DNA from: Varroa destructor | Lineage: Eukaryota; Arthropoda; Arachnida; Mesostigmata; Varroidae | NCBI RefSeq assembly: GCF_002443255.2 | Contig: NW_019211455.1 | Span: 44,068,233 to 44,132,232 of the forward strand | Length of the DNA stretch: 64,000 bases | Direction of reading: 5' to 3' | In this document: piece after piece, positions 38,801 through 48,574 of the stretch | Layout of the letters: each line of letters begins with the position of its first letter | Position numbering within the stretch: position 1 is the first letter of the stretch | Notes under the pieces: generated by a model | Seen by the model: only the letters and a program-made list of their open reading frames with translations | What the model was told of the DNA's origin: nothing | Database searches by the model: none | Position numbers and translations under genes: made by a program

Positions 38801-39826
38801 CTAGGAAGCTCGGCGATGTCTCGCTTGGGCGTTGCGGTCGTTTGTAAAGCTGAAACGTTATAATCTTCGATTCTTCAACAGCTGTATGCACCAAATGGCT
38901 GCTTCACTTGTAGCGGTAGGCGATCAAACGATAAAAACCTCGTCTGTGACTTTGACGAACGAGGACCACTTTGCCAATATTTAATATTATTAATTTATGA
39001 GTATATTTAACATGAATATCTCCTCATCAACTCGAATTCCAATAAAAAGGTAGACGGAAAGACTCGTTGATTAGTATTCGTGCACGACATGAATAAAATC
39101 GGCCTTAACGATAGCTGCAACAAGTTGACAAAAACCTGAAGCACTCGGCACTAGTTAGAAAACCGGTAACTTAACTAATTTGGACTTATTGAAATCCACG
39201 ACATGCCCTAATAATTGTTAAAACCACACCTATACCTGTGAATAATGTGACTGATGGTTTGAGCGTACAGAGCTACAGAAACAACCTTTCTTTCCCGGAG
39301 GACTGGAGAAGAGACTTCAAGCTTGATGCGCGGGTCACCATATACCAACTTCAGATGACACAGTCGCGTGATGGCAGTGGGATCGGCTATTCGGTCACGA
39401 ACGCGGACAGCCGAAACGATAAAATTTAGGTAATGCATATATGATTGAGCGTGAGTCAACTGATGAGCCTACCTTAATGAGGTCTCTCTTGAACATAAAC
39501 ATTAGGGGTTGGAACGGAGTAATGTATGTGGGAGAAGAGCCGGTTGAGAGAATCCAGTGATCAAGGAAAATACGATCCAGAAGCATTTTTGAGTGTAATA
39601 AGGAACTTATCACAATCTTATTGCCGTAGTGATCCGACAAACCCCATTAAAAAAATACCCGAATTCATAGTCTCCGGAGAACACGTGAGCGGTTATCAGC
39701 CTAAGCTCTGTTAATTATCAGTATCTACTTGCCAAACAGAGGACGTAACCCGTAACACCTATTTTTATATCTTACCTTAAATGCTTACGATTCAAGACAT
39801 CAACTCTATATCCTATTTCTAGTTTC

Positions 39827-39830
<4 letters not shown>
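32833..39830. other. non-coding stretch, nothing recognised
   Basis: Seven kilobases with no frame above about 92 codons. The frame at 34400-34660 is hydrophobic at its start but begins at GTG and has no in-frame ATG. A let-7 seed-like string at 37269 does not sit in a hairpin. An A-rich run lies near 37817. Confidence 0.55.

Positions 39831-39860
<30 letters not shown>
39831..39860. repeat. (AT)15 microsatellite
   Basis: Fifteen perfect AT units between TTTC and TTCATT. Confidence 0.95.
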
Positions 39861-39863
<3 letters not shown>

Positions 39864-42800
39864 TTATTGAATTACTTCAATAACAAATTTTGCAAGCTAG
39901 ACAGTTGATTTTGTTCGAGGCATGTTTTTCGGAGCAAGCAGAAGAAGTGATTTTTACATATCCTTTAATCACTCCTACCCGGTTTCCGTTGGGTAACAGT
40001 AACACCGGCGCACAGACCGAATCGCAGACATTAGGTAGTTGATCGACCACGAGAGTGTACGTAGTTTATAATAACCACTAAGCGTAACAAGGAAGAAATT
40101 ATTCTTCATTTGTTTTCGCCCTATTTCTCATCCGCCTCCCCTGACGTCACCGCCAATGCGCATGCATATCCACGTCTATGTCCACGATGATTTGCGACCA
40201 CGGCCAGCTTCAACAGATAGCGGTACGGAGAATAACTGAGCAGCTGTACAGCGGAAAGGCTAAGTATGGCTCACATAGGGTTGGTGAAAATCGCATGCGT
40301 GCACAATATCGACACCGTTCTTGCCAATGCAACATCTAGGAAGTGCCATGTGTTGCAGTTAACAAACGTTTGGTGCCATAGCAGGTACTTAGACACACTC
40401 GACAAAACACAACGCACTTTGTAATATAAAATTTAGAAAAATGAACATTACCTTTTGACTTCTTTTGTAATATAGCTTGCGTATAATAACAAACCCAGTC
40501 CTGAACTGCATTCAGTACATTAGCACTCCTTCTACATGATAGCACCCCTTTTTCTAAAGTACTCATAGCACTTCATTCTATGTTCGACTCGACACTTCAT
40601 TTTTTACACTGGTTTAGCGAAGCTAACCAGCCAGAAGTAAACAGGGAACTAGTAACATCGGTAAATCTTACTTTCTCTCGCCACTTTCTAGCTAAATGCT
40701 GTGACACGGCCAGAGATTCCCAACAAGGACCAGGCCTGCGTTTAACTTAACTATTAATGTAAGATCTATAATCGAGTAGCGTGGAGGACCGTATTTAAAG
40801 CCGTATCGCTTTAAAGCTTTCGGAGACGACGGATAAATCGTCTAGTTCGTCCTGGCTAGGATAGACCAAACTATGCAAAAGACACACTGAACTTCTAATT
40901 TTCGGTGAAGGATTTTTCGTCGGTCCTACCGCCATAGCCAAGGATTCCAAAAAGAGAACGTCGGGGGGTTTAAGGGGTGAACGAGAATGAAAGGGTGAAC
41001 CTCTCAGGAGGTATGGGTGCGACGGCTCCGTTCATTGCCCCGTTTATGGTGGTATGCCGGGGCGTTAATACGGACGATGCAGCCTGTGAGTCTGAGAACT
41101 TTTGTTGAAGCAAGAGGAACTCGCAGCAAGGGAAAAAGAGTTCAGGAGAGTTGTATCAGCACGGGTACCTATTTTACCGGTAAAGTTTCCGTGATAGAAA
41201 GCTGCTGGCTAGCTTGGTACGGTCAACTGCTATAGGGCCGACAACTGCTTACAACCACTAGTACTAGTTTCAGCGCAGTACACAGCAACTAGTTGGTTGG
41301 CTGATGTGAGTAGAGAAAAACTGTACTTTTTCACAGGCAAAGGACTAGCTAGGCAAAGTCTGAGAATTTGGGGGGCGAGAAATAGTTCTTGTGCTTAGGT
41401 CCTGAATCAAATTGGAGGTAAATTAGGTAAAGTGTAGAAGCATGAAAAGACTAATGCCTGTCCAGTCAGCTGCTGCGTCAGCATACGATTCGTCATGTGG
41501 CTCTTTCGGGCCAGAGAATACGTGTAGCAGATGTCTCCTCTGGAGCGTGCCCCTAACAGGTTACAACCCTCGAACGTCTAAAACTTAAAGCTAAGTGATT
41601 TTGACTTGGTATATATTCTCCTCTATCACATGCATGCTCGCTAATATCCAAGAATAGAAGCTAATTAGATTAGATACTTCGAGTGAAAGCGCCATCTAGC
41701 GTGGTTATTTGTTTGTGGCCTTATCTATAAATCTGTTTCGTCACTAGTATGATATATGATTTACGAAGTTTTCTTTATTTCTATGTTTACTTAGTAATAA
41801 TAATTATAGAATTAAATTAACCTGTGCCCTGATGATAATTCAAACCATATACGCACAAATACCTAAAAAATCTTTACTAAAAGACAAGAAAAGATATATA
41901 CATTGTCATTTTTGTCGTTCACTCAAACATCAGATCGGCGATTTTTGTCGATATAACAGGCAACTAACCGCCTTTATTTCTACAGCTTGTTGATCTAGTT
42001 TTTCCTATCGCTGCCAACGCAAAATCACACCACTAAATCTTAACGCAATAAAGACCAATGACGCGAAAAAACGCTACTCGATTACGGACGACGGACTTTG
42101 GTGAAGGGGAGAATCTAGGATGGCCTCAATGAGGTAAAAGTTTACCTCTTGCTTGACCTAGCCGCCAACGAAGCGGCGGTGTCAGACTCCAACACAGAAA
42201 CAATCGGCTGCACCTGACTAGACGCGCTATGATAGAGGGAGACTTTCGCTACAGATATCGTACACAGAGCTATGTCGTACGTTAGTAACTGATTACGAGC
42301 TTTTTTGCCCTCGTTAGAGCTGCAACATGGTCCGGAGTGCGCTTTCGGTTCCGGCTGGCCAAAGAGACACAGCTCTGAGAATGCTGGGGAGAATGCTGAG
42401 AGGGGATGTTAGCGGGCAATTTAAAATGATGAGCGCACGCCGCTGCCAAATGCAATACGGGTAGCTGCTCGCGGGCCAATGCGACCATTTCCTATGGCGG
42501 TCTTAGAACACCTGCATGGTGCGGTTATATAATATAACAGCCGAAACGAGGCAGAGCATATTGCCGCTTATAGAGATGGTCGACTATATGTAATGAGTAT
42601 AATGTTTACGCGGGTGAACACGCTGAAGTTAGAAATAGGAACCACGGATTGTGGGGAGGTACACCGTTGGAAAAAGCATCCATATTACTATGTCATTTGA
42701 AGAACGGATCGGTAGAAAAAAAACTCAGGAACTATTTCAAAAATGCGAATGAAGGCCACAAGGCTTGCTGGTCTTCTGTTTTATGGGTTCTGCCGTCGTA

Positions 42801-43400
42801 GAGACGTACACGTGAAATAAATTTGTTACACACCGTTGCATTGTAGCACGATTGTCCGTCGCTCTGTGTATGGCTGTATAGGTTTCAATTCGTTCGTGAG
42901 TAGGTCCATGATATAGGGTGGAACAAACATTTCTTAACGGTTTAGGTAAGAGTCACTTTGCAGTTTAAGAGCCTTCGTCATAGATCTGTTGAAGTGGCAG
43001 CGAGTAAAAATCCAAACTAAAATTATTATCAATTAATTTAAAATCTTCTTTTCTGTCAGACTGTTAAGTAAATTTTCTCAGACTGTTTTTCCCTGTACAC
43101 AGGTACATAAATTAGTACATACATAAGTTAGTATCGTAATAGCTAATAGTGTCGATGAATCGATGTTTGCCGTGGTACATTCGATACCATCACTTCAAGC
43201 GGTCACTGCGAGGTCTGTGCAACGTTGCGGGCTCGTTACCGGCGGTATTCGACACTTGGTCATTCGTGCTGATATTGGTATGGGTATCAGTGCACACATC
43301 GTAACAATCCCAAAGCAGGGCTAGCAAAATGGGTTTTTCGGATCGAGTGAACTACCGATACCCGATCTCCGTTGATACTAAGTCCGCTCGTCGACTTACC
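39861..43400. other. non-coding stretch, nothing firm
   Basis: No convincing exon. The frame at 41017-41235 begins at GTG and lies in a slightly GC-richer patch without a good acceptor. The reverse frame at 42282-42488 lacks splice support. The sequence 41700-41900 is strongly AT-rich. Confidence 0.5.
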
Positions 43401-43632
43401 ATCTTAGGCGAACTGGGCTAAACCGAAACCCTCTATAAAGGCAAGCTATGGAACTACTTTAGCTGGTGTTGAATTTCAAAGAATAGCTTCTACCCGAAGC
43501 ATCCCACGTGCTAGTACTTCAGCTCCTGCTACCGAGTGTGATCTCTGCTTGTGCCAGACTCTACTACTATTCCTGCTAATGCTGCCACCCGCTTCCAGTG
43601 ATACTTCCCGCTGATGTTACTTTCACTTCTAG

Positions 43633-43912
43633 GCCTCCCCATCCAACCGTAATGATTCGACGGTCTACTCGGTACCGTCCCGACCCCGGATACTACCAAG
43701 TGGACGCTAACTCCGCTCCCGATGCCAAACGCTGCGGTCGCCAGATCGTCCTACCGCCGTGTCGGATGTCCATTATGAATTTTATAACTCGCCCCTTCCC
43801 GGCCAGAGTTATTCAGTGCGTCTGCTGCCTTTTGGAGGAAACCAAAGACCAAAATAAGAAAGATCCAATAAGGGGCGATGTGCAAGCATCTATCCCACAT
43901 CCTCATATATAG
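43633..43912 (+). CDS. candidate terminal exon, unknown product
   Basis: GTTACTTTCACTTCTAG at 43616-43632 is an excellent 3' splice site: a pyrimidine tract preceded by a branch-point-like CTGAT. The frame then stays open for 93 codons to TAG at 43910-43912. The product is rich in Pro, Arg, Tyr, Cys and Asp at its start and charged (Lys, Asp, Glu) near its end, with no domain I can name. Just upstream, from CATCTTAG at 43399-43406, a second frame is open for about 65 codons to a TGA just before the acceptor, but it has no good donor joining the two. No AATAAA is seen within 150 bases after the stop. Confidence 0.22.
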
Positions 43913-44216
43913 ATTTCCATCAAATTTTCCGCTATCGCCTTCAATCTCTTTTTTTTCTTTGTTATTGTTATTTTTTTTGCTGTTTGCTAGCGACTGAAAG
44001 GTAGCTAGTTTTTTTTTAGATGCGCTCCGAGAACTCGATGAGCTCCGAAGACACTCATTCTGTTTCTATATCGCCATAGCAGCCCATAAAGAAAGTGCGT
44101 GCATCGATGGGATATGTGTATGTGCGTCGAAAGAGCGCTATAATGTGGAACTGCGATGGAAACTACCAGTACCGCGAAAGCGACCAGGATGATTCGGGAC
44201 TGTACGGGTGCTTCTA

Positions 44217-44244
44217 GGGGTTGGGGTTGGGGCGGGGGGGGGGG
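44217..44244 (+). other. G-quadruplex motif with TTGGGG units
   Basis: GGGGTTGGGGTTGGGG, a C, then eleven G. Four G-runs of four or more with loops of one or two bases fit the intramolecular quadruplex rule. TTGGGG is also the Tetrahymena telomere unit, but under three units inside unique sequence is not a telomere. Confidence 0.8.
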
Positions 44245-44674
44245 ATACTCTGAATGAAGGCAAGAACGGGCTAGGTCTGTCCTGAGATCCTAAATGGAGG
44301 CGCGTCACTGATGCCATCATATCTTGTATAGCTCACTCCCTCAAAGTGATGGTTGCTTTGAGCTGGTCGCTAACAAACCAGCGCCTGTGTTGTTCGCGGA
44401 TGAGATAAAATTGATTTATGTCTTTTCCATTATCAAAGACGCAGACAACACCCAGATAGTAGAAAAAAACAAGAAAGGGAGCTACACGATGCGGAGATAG
44501 TACGCAAGGGGCAAAAAAGAGAGAACAGACGATGTCAAGCGAAGAAAGAGCCAACTTCGTTGGAGTTTGTCGGACTGCTTTAGCTAAAGCTGCCTACCAC
44601 CTACAAATGCCAATTGAAACGCGATGATGGTTTGTCTACCACTGTCTTACTTATTTCGAGCACTGGCTGTCTGG

Positions 44675-44986
44675 CTACTGCAGTTCAGCCAATTTTTCCG
44701 CTTTCAGATCCGCTCTCCCCAGAAGGATTTCTGAGCTGATGTGCGCCTCTGTCGTTATTGCTATTGATGGTACGGCGACCACCATCACAATGCATGGTCC
44801 CGCAAAGCAACAGGTGAGGGAGAGCCAATCCCAGAGACCTAACCGATCATCAACATCTTCAGCAGTAATAGCATCCTTAGAAGCTATAGAACCCAAGAGA
44901 GCATCAGGCAATAGCTGTAATACGATAAGAGCCGTGTGCGCTATAGGTTTGGTTTCATTCTTTGGAAAGGAACAGGCTTGCTTTGC
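44675..44986 (-). CDS. reverse-strand open frame of 103 codons, antisense to other candidates
   Basis: On the reverse strand the frame is open from just after a TGA at 44989-44987 to TAG ending at 44675. It starts next to a possible acceptor, TTTCCTTTTGAG. The product has a hydrophobic middle (about 25 residues rich in Val, Ile, Ala, Cys) between an acidic segment and a Lys/Glu/Ala C-terminus. It would overlap on the opposite strand the plus-strand exon candidates at 44708-44813 and 45022-45090 (the latter only nearby), so both cannot easily be right. It has no ATG in its first half and no recognised family. Confidence 0.15.
   Translation of the reverse strand, partial: AKQACSFPKNETKPIAHTALIVLQLLPDALLGSIASKDAITAEDVDDRLGLWDWLSLTCCFAGPCIVMVVAVPSIAITTEAHISSEILLGRADLKAEKLAELQ
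44708..44813 (+). CDS. candidate internal exon, plus strand
   Basis: TTTTTCCGCTTTCAG at 44693-44707 is a near-ideal 3' splice site and CAG|GTGAGG at 44811-44819 a good donor. The 106 bases between hold one spare base and 35 open codons, so the upstream exon would have to end in phase 2 and the next begin in phase 0. An in-frame ATG lies at 44739. The unspliced frame also continues open to 45104 (121 codons from that ATG), so intron retention or a single-exon reading is the alternative. No domain recognised. Confidence 0.22.
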
Positions 44987-45021
44987 TCAAAAGGAAATCC
45001 TTTCGCTGGTTCTGATTTTAG

Positions 45022-45090
45022 CATTCATTGGCGACTCGTTTTTCCCGGCTTGCGCCAGCAGAAAGAATAGCCTCGATGCTTGTCGTCTAG
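45022..45090 (+). CDS. candidate last exon joined to 44708-44813
   Basis: GGTTCTGATTTTAG just before 45022 has a branch-point-like TTCTGAT and a T-rich tract. In phase 0, as required by the preceding donor, the frame is open for 22 codons and ends at TAG (45088-45090). The implied intron, 44814-45021, is 208 bases with GT-AG ends. Agreement of phase between two independently chosen sites is mildly supportive. No poly(A) signal was found soon after. Confidence 0.18.
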   Translation, partial: HSLATRFSRLAPAERIASMLVV

Positions 45091-45377
45091 ATGGTAGTGT
45101 TTGAGCGGCTACTAAAAGTCATGGCGTTGAACACGAGAACCACCATACCAAACCCGATCTATTCATCGAGCGAAATTATATTTGTCGAATACATCGTGCT
45201 GCCAGGTAGCTCGTATTAGATGTCCCATACGCTTTTTTTTCTATAGTGGAATAGCTTTCAGGGGTTTACCCTCCTATACGACCTTATCACTGGCCTATGG
45301 ACTGTTCCAAACGCTATGTCAAAGGCCTCTTGCTTTATAGAGGTCCATCGTAATTCTATGCTTTTTCTGTTACTTAC

Positions 45378-45497
45378 CTCAGTGACCTTCCCCTGCGCCT
45401 TTCACTCTTTAAAAGCCTTGTACTTTTGACTCTTCTCATCACAGCGCTGACAAATACGATTGTGAGTTGTTGATGAAATGGGCGGAATTTTTCTTTT
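45378..45497 (-). CDS. candidate internal exon, reverse strand
   Basis: On the reverse strand an acceptor ACGTTTGTAG precedes 45497, and CTGAG|GTAAGTAAC, a near-perfect donor, follows 45378. The 120 bases hold one base, 39 open codons and two bases. That phase fits exactly the end of the candidate exon at 45833-46029, which also closes on AG|GTAAGT. The product is strongly basic (many Arg and Lys) in its second half. A further short exon could follow at TTTTGAG near 44989 (about nine codons to TGA), but I do not call it. Confidence 0.2.
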
Positions 45498-45832
45498 CTA
45501 CAAACGTGGTACGGCTACAGTGGAACATTTCCTTATAAGAAATTTCATAGTTTACTCTTATTAATGGTTCCTTCAACGGGTTTGACCCCGGCTAGTAAAA
45601 GGTGTTAGGGTTGAACAAGTTAGACAGAGTTTAACCTCTAATCTTCTTGTTTCAGTAGGTAATTTCTGCTTCCGTCATTACTTCCAGTTACACTGTCATG
45701 TCAGCATTCTTAGCGAAGACAATATAAGAATTACATTAGTTGATTTTTACGTCAAGTGAGTCGACTGAGTTTATGGAATTATGATAAATTTTAATAACTG
45801 CTAAAAACTATAAAGTGTTTTTAAGAACTTAC

Positions 45833-46029
45833 CTGATACGCCGTTGAAAGAGATGCAGGGAGAGATAGAGTTGATTATTCAATTTGACCCCGATTGGCAT
45901 GGTTTTTGTTATTCTCCGCTGCAGTAAGTTATGCAGGCGATGCCTGTTTAGAAGAATTGATTGTGTACCATTATCAGAATCAAATTCTTGAAGTAGAGCG
46001 TCTCGCATTAGAAAGATATCTGGACACAT
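45833..46029 (-). CDS. candidate first coding exon, reverse strand
   Basis: From an ATG at 46029 (G at -3) the reverse strand is open for 65 codons plus two bases to ATCAG|GTAAGT, a near-perfect donor at 45827-45832. The product contains several Leu and Arg and a stretch of Asn, with no recognised domain and no signal peptide. The next exon candidate (45378-45497) is 335 bases away and in matching phase, giving together about 105 residues. Neither end of the gene is established. Confidence 0.2.
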
Positions 46030-46035
46030 AGCCAA

Positions 46036-48331
46036 CTCTTTCCCTTATTACCAGCAAATTACTATTAATCTCTTCGGAACATTATACGTCGCGTTACAAA
46101 GTCCATCTAAGGTGTATAATTCACCAACTTCACACTTTTAGAACTTTCTACCTGCTAATTCTAATCACAGCTATACTTAGGACGGAATGGATCAATAGGC
46201 GCAACTTGAGTCAAATAGGCGAAATAGAAAATCATGCTTATATTGACAATCGCTTATGGTAACCTAAGCGCACACCTAACTCGGGATATTTGATTTGACA
46301 TTTCATAGCACTACGTTGAAACTTTGCTCACTGGGAAAAAACTTTACGTCATTCGAGCACAGCGCGGTGGGCTCGGAGGCATCAAATTGCTCAGCGTGTC
46401 GATACTGGATACACATCTCACCCCCTGCTCTCTCTCTCTCTATAGCTCCGATAGCTCACACAACCGGAGAAGCGCTCTCGATAGAGCAGTTATACGCTAT
46501 CATTGCATTAGTTCAAAGTATCCCCAAAATCTCTTGGTTTTCATGTTTCTATTTTTCTTCTGTTTTATTGCTCTCCACGTCCATATGCCCATCTTCGAAT
46601 ATAGGGCTCATAGTTGCCTGGTGGGCGACCTTACAACTTTTTTTCGGTGAGCTGTAAGATCGCTGTAAGGTGAAGGGTGCTTATATGAAATGCGGTAAAC
46701 GGGGGCTCTAGGGGTGACCGGTTTGTAGTTCTGTTCGAAAACTGTGCTGCTCCTAGGTGCATTGCCCCAAGTCATAATCACCAATAGAAGGAAGCCTTTC
46801 CAGTGTCAACGGTAAGGACCCAAAGCGCAAGGGATGTACAGACCCACTCTTGGTTGGGCGACGGGCAAACGCTAACGGTTAGCCGGTCATGCAGGTAGCA
46901 ATCTTGAGCTCTACGATAGAGCGACAGCTTCAACGGCGGTCCTGAGGTGCGACCGTTGGTGAGATACATGCACAGGCGTTGTCACATGGTCGATATTCTT
47001 CGTCGATATCGCCTAACTTTTCATAGTGGCTTGTCTCTAAATACTTACTGGATAAGTTGACAAGTCCACTGCAAACTTCAACGAAGTCTATGCGTTAATG
47101 TCTATTCTTGTTTTATTTTTAGTTAAAAAAATAACGTTCACGCACAACATAGCATAGTAAACGTCAAATATGTGTTCATTCAAAGTAGTAAAAAATATAT
47201 ACTTCTTGCTTTTTCAACTCATTCACTGGCAAGCGCCAATAAGTAATGTAAATGATAAAATTCTTTTGGAACTTGTTCAATAAATTTAAAAAAGAAAACG
47301 TTTTTTTTCTAATCTGAATCTATGATTCGGTTGTTGTAGCTGGGGGATACTTTTTACTTCTTAGGATGGGTACAGAGAAGATTCTTTTCGAGGTTGAGTG
47401 ATCTCGTAAGAGGCCTGCTTGAACAACGAACCGGGCTAGCGTGTCAATTTGTTCGTCAATTTGTGACCTCGTACGAAGCTAAGCTGTCACTTAGTTTTAG
47501 CTTGCTGCTATATCTCTGCGACACCGGCGTTTGGTCATCCTGAAAATTTCAGATTTACCACTGCTGCTGTTATCGAAGAATTGACGATACGCCGTGATAA
47601 ATCCAGGAGACGTAAGTCCATAGACAGAATGGCCCGTTGGTCGACAACTCGTGCGAAATCTCCCTGACAACAATTCAAACTGATTGACAGTACCGTCAGA
47701 AGGACAATGGCTAGCATCCCTGCTAAACATCTTTGCCTTGGGGCATTGCGACAGTCATCAAGATCAGGGCATTGTGGACAAACTGGATCCAGGACATCTA
47801 GGACATTCAGGTTTAAACGAGCCATGAGCTATGGCTTATAAGCGGTGAGCTTATCTCCATTGAACGAAGCACATGCAGACACTCATTGTCTCAAAGAGGC
47901 GGAGAGGAAGCACAAGTGGTAGCCTTGCATTGCCGCCCGATTTATAACTCACTATCTATCGAGAAGGCATCTACGCCTATCCACCTTGGCCTGCCCACTA
48001 GCTGATGCTGGTCAGATCCTCGGCTTGTCCCTCCATATCATCAAATTATCGCAATATATCAGCAAGCTTCTGCGCGGCTCTTCTTTCCTCTTCGCGTCCT
48101 GCCTCACCTTTCTGATCCTGAGTGGAGTACTTTGATTTCGCTTTCGGTCAGGAATGCTAGCGTAGGTCCCCACGCTTCGTTGTCCGGCTTGCAGCCATTC
48201 GATCGGGAGGCACGATTGCATTAGCAGAGGCAACTGGCTTTGAAGTTTTATCCGCTTTTTTCTATCAGACCGCGCTCACGGGTAGTTGTAGGCACAGTGT
48301 GGTATGTCCGAGCATGTTTGACGAATGCTAG
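46036..48331. other. non-coding stretch, nothing firm
   Basis: A CT microsatellite lies at 46428-46441. Two overlapping plus-strand frames at 46295-46657 run through it and are T-rich, so are probably compositional. Reverse frames at 47497-47825 overlap in two registers, with no paired splice sites. Confidence 0.5.
46428..46441. repeat. (CT)7 microsatellite
   Basis: Seven CT units in a pyrimidine-rich context. Confidence 0.85.
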
Positions 48332-48574
48332 GAAGCGCCACGTGTCTGCGCTTGGCAAGAAAATTACCAATGGACAAATGCAGACGAGCAACTAGCACCA
48401 GCACCAGGCTCTAAAGCTCTGCACGGCCCAGGCAGACGAAAGCCACGCGACGAGATGCTATGCGGACCAGAGCCGTTCAAACCAGAGGGGCCAAGCGATA
48501 AACGATCACCAGCGACTTATTCAGAGGACATCAACCTGCCGCGCCATCGCCGCCAGGTTAAACGCAAAACGTAG
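48332..48574 (+). CDS. candidate terminal exon, Pro/Arg/Lys-rich
   Basis: GAATGCTAG at 48323-48331 could be a 3' splice site, with TTTGAC just upstream as a possible branch point. The frame starting at 48332 is open for 80 codons to TAG at 48572-48574. The product is hydrophilic, rich in Pro, Gly, Arg, Lys, Glu and Asp, with a very basic end (RRQVKRKT), like a disordered tail; there is no domain. It has a single internal ATG, about 37 codons in. The acceptor lacks a strong pyrimidine tract and no AATAAA was seen nearby. Confidence 0.18.
   Translation, partial: EAPRVCAWQENYQWTNADEQLAPAPGSKALHGPGRRKPRDEMLCGPEPFKPEGPSDKRSPATYSEDINLPRHRRQVKRKT

Noticed and set aside
10354..42665. Shared 15-mer GGAGGTACACCGTTG at about 10354 and 42655
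   Set aside because: A 15-base exact match is expected by chance a few times within 64 kb, and the flanks do not align.
44217..44244. TTGGGG units as a telomeric repeat
   Set aside because: Under three units, internal to unique DNA. Arthropod telomeres are typically TTAGG, and none of that repeat is present as an array.
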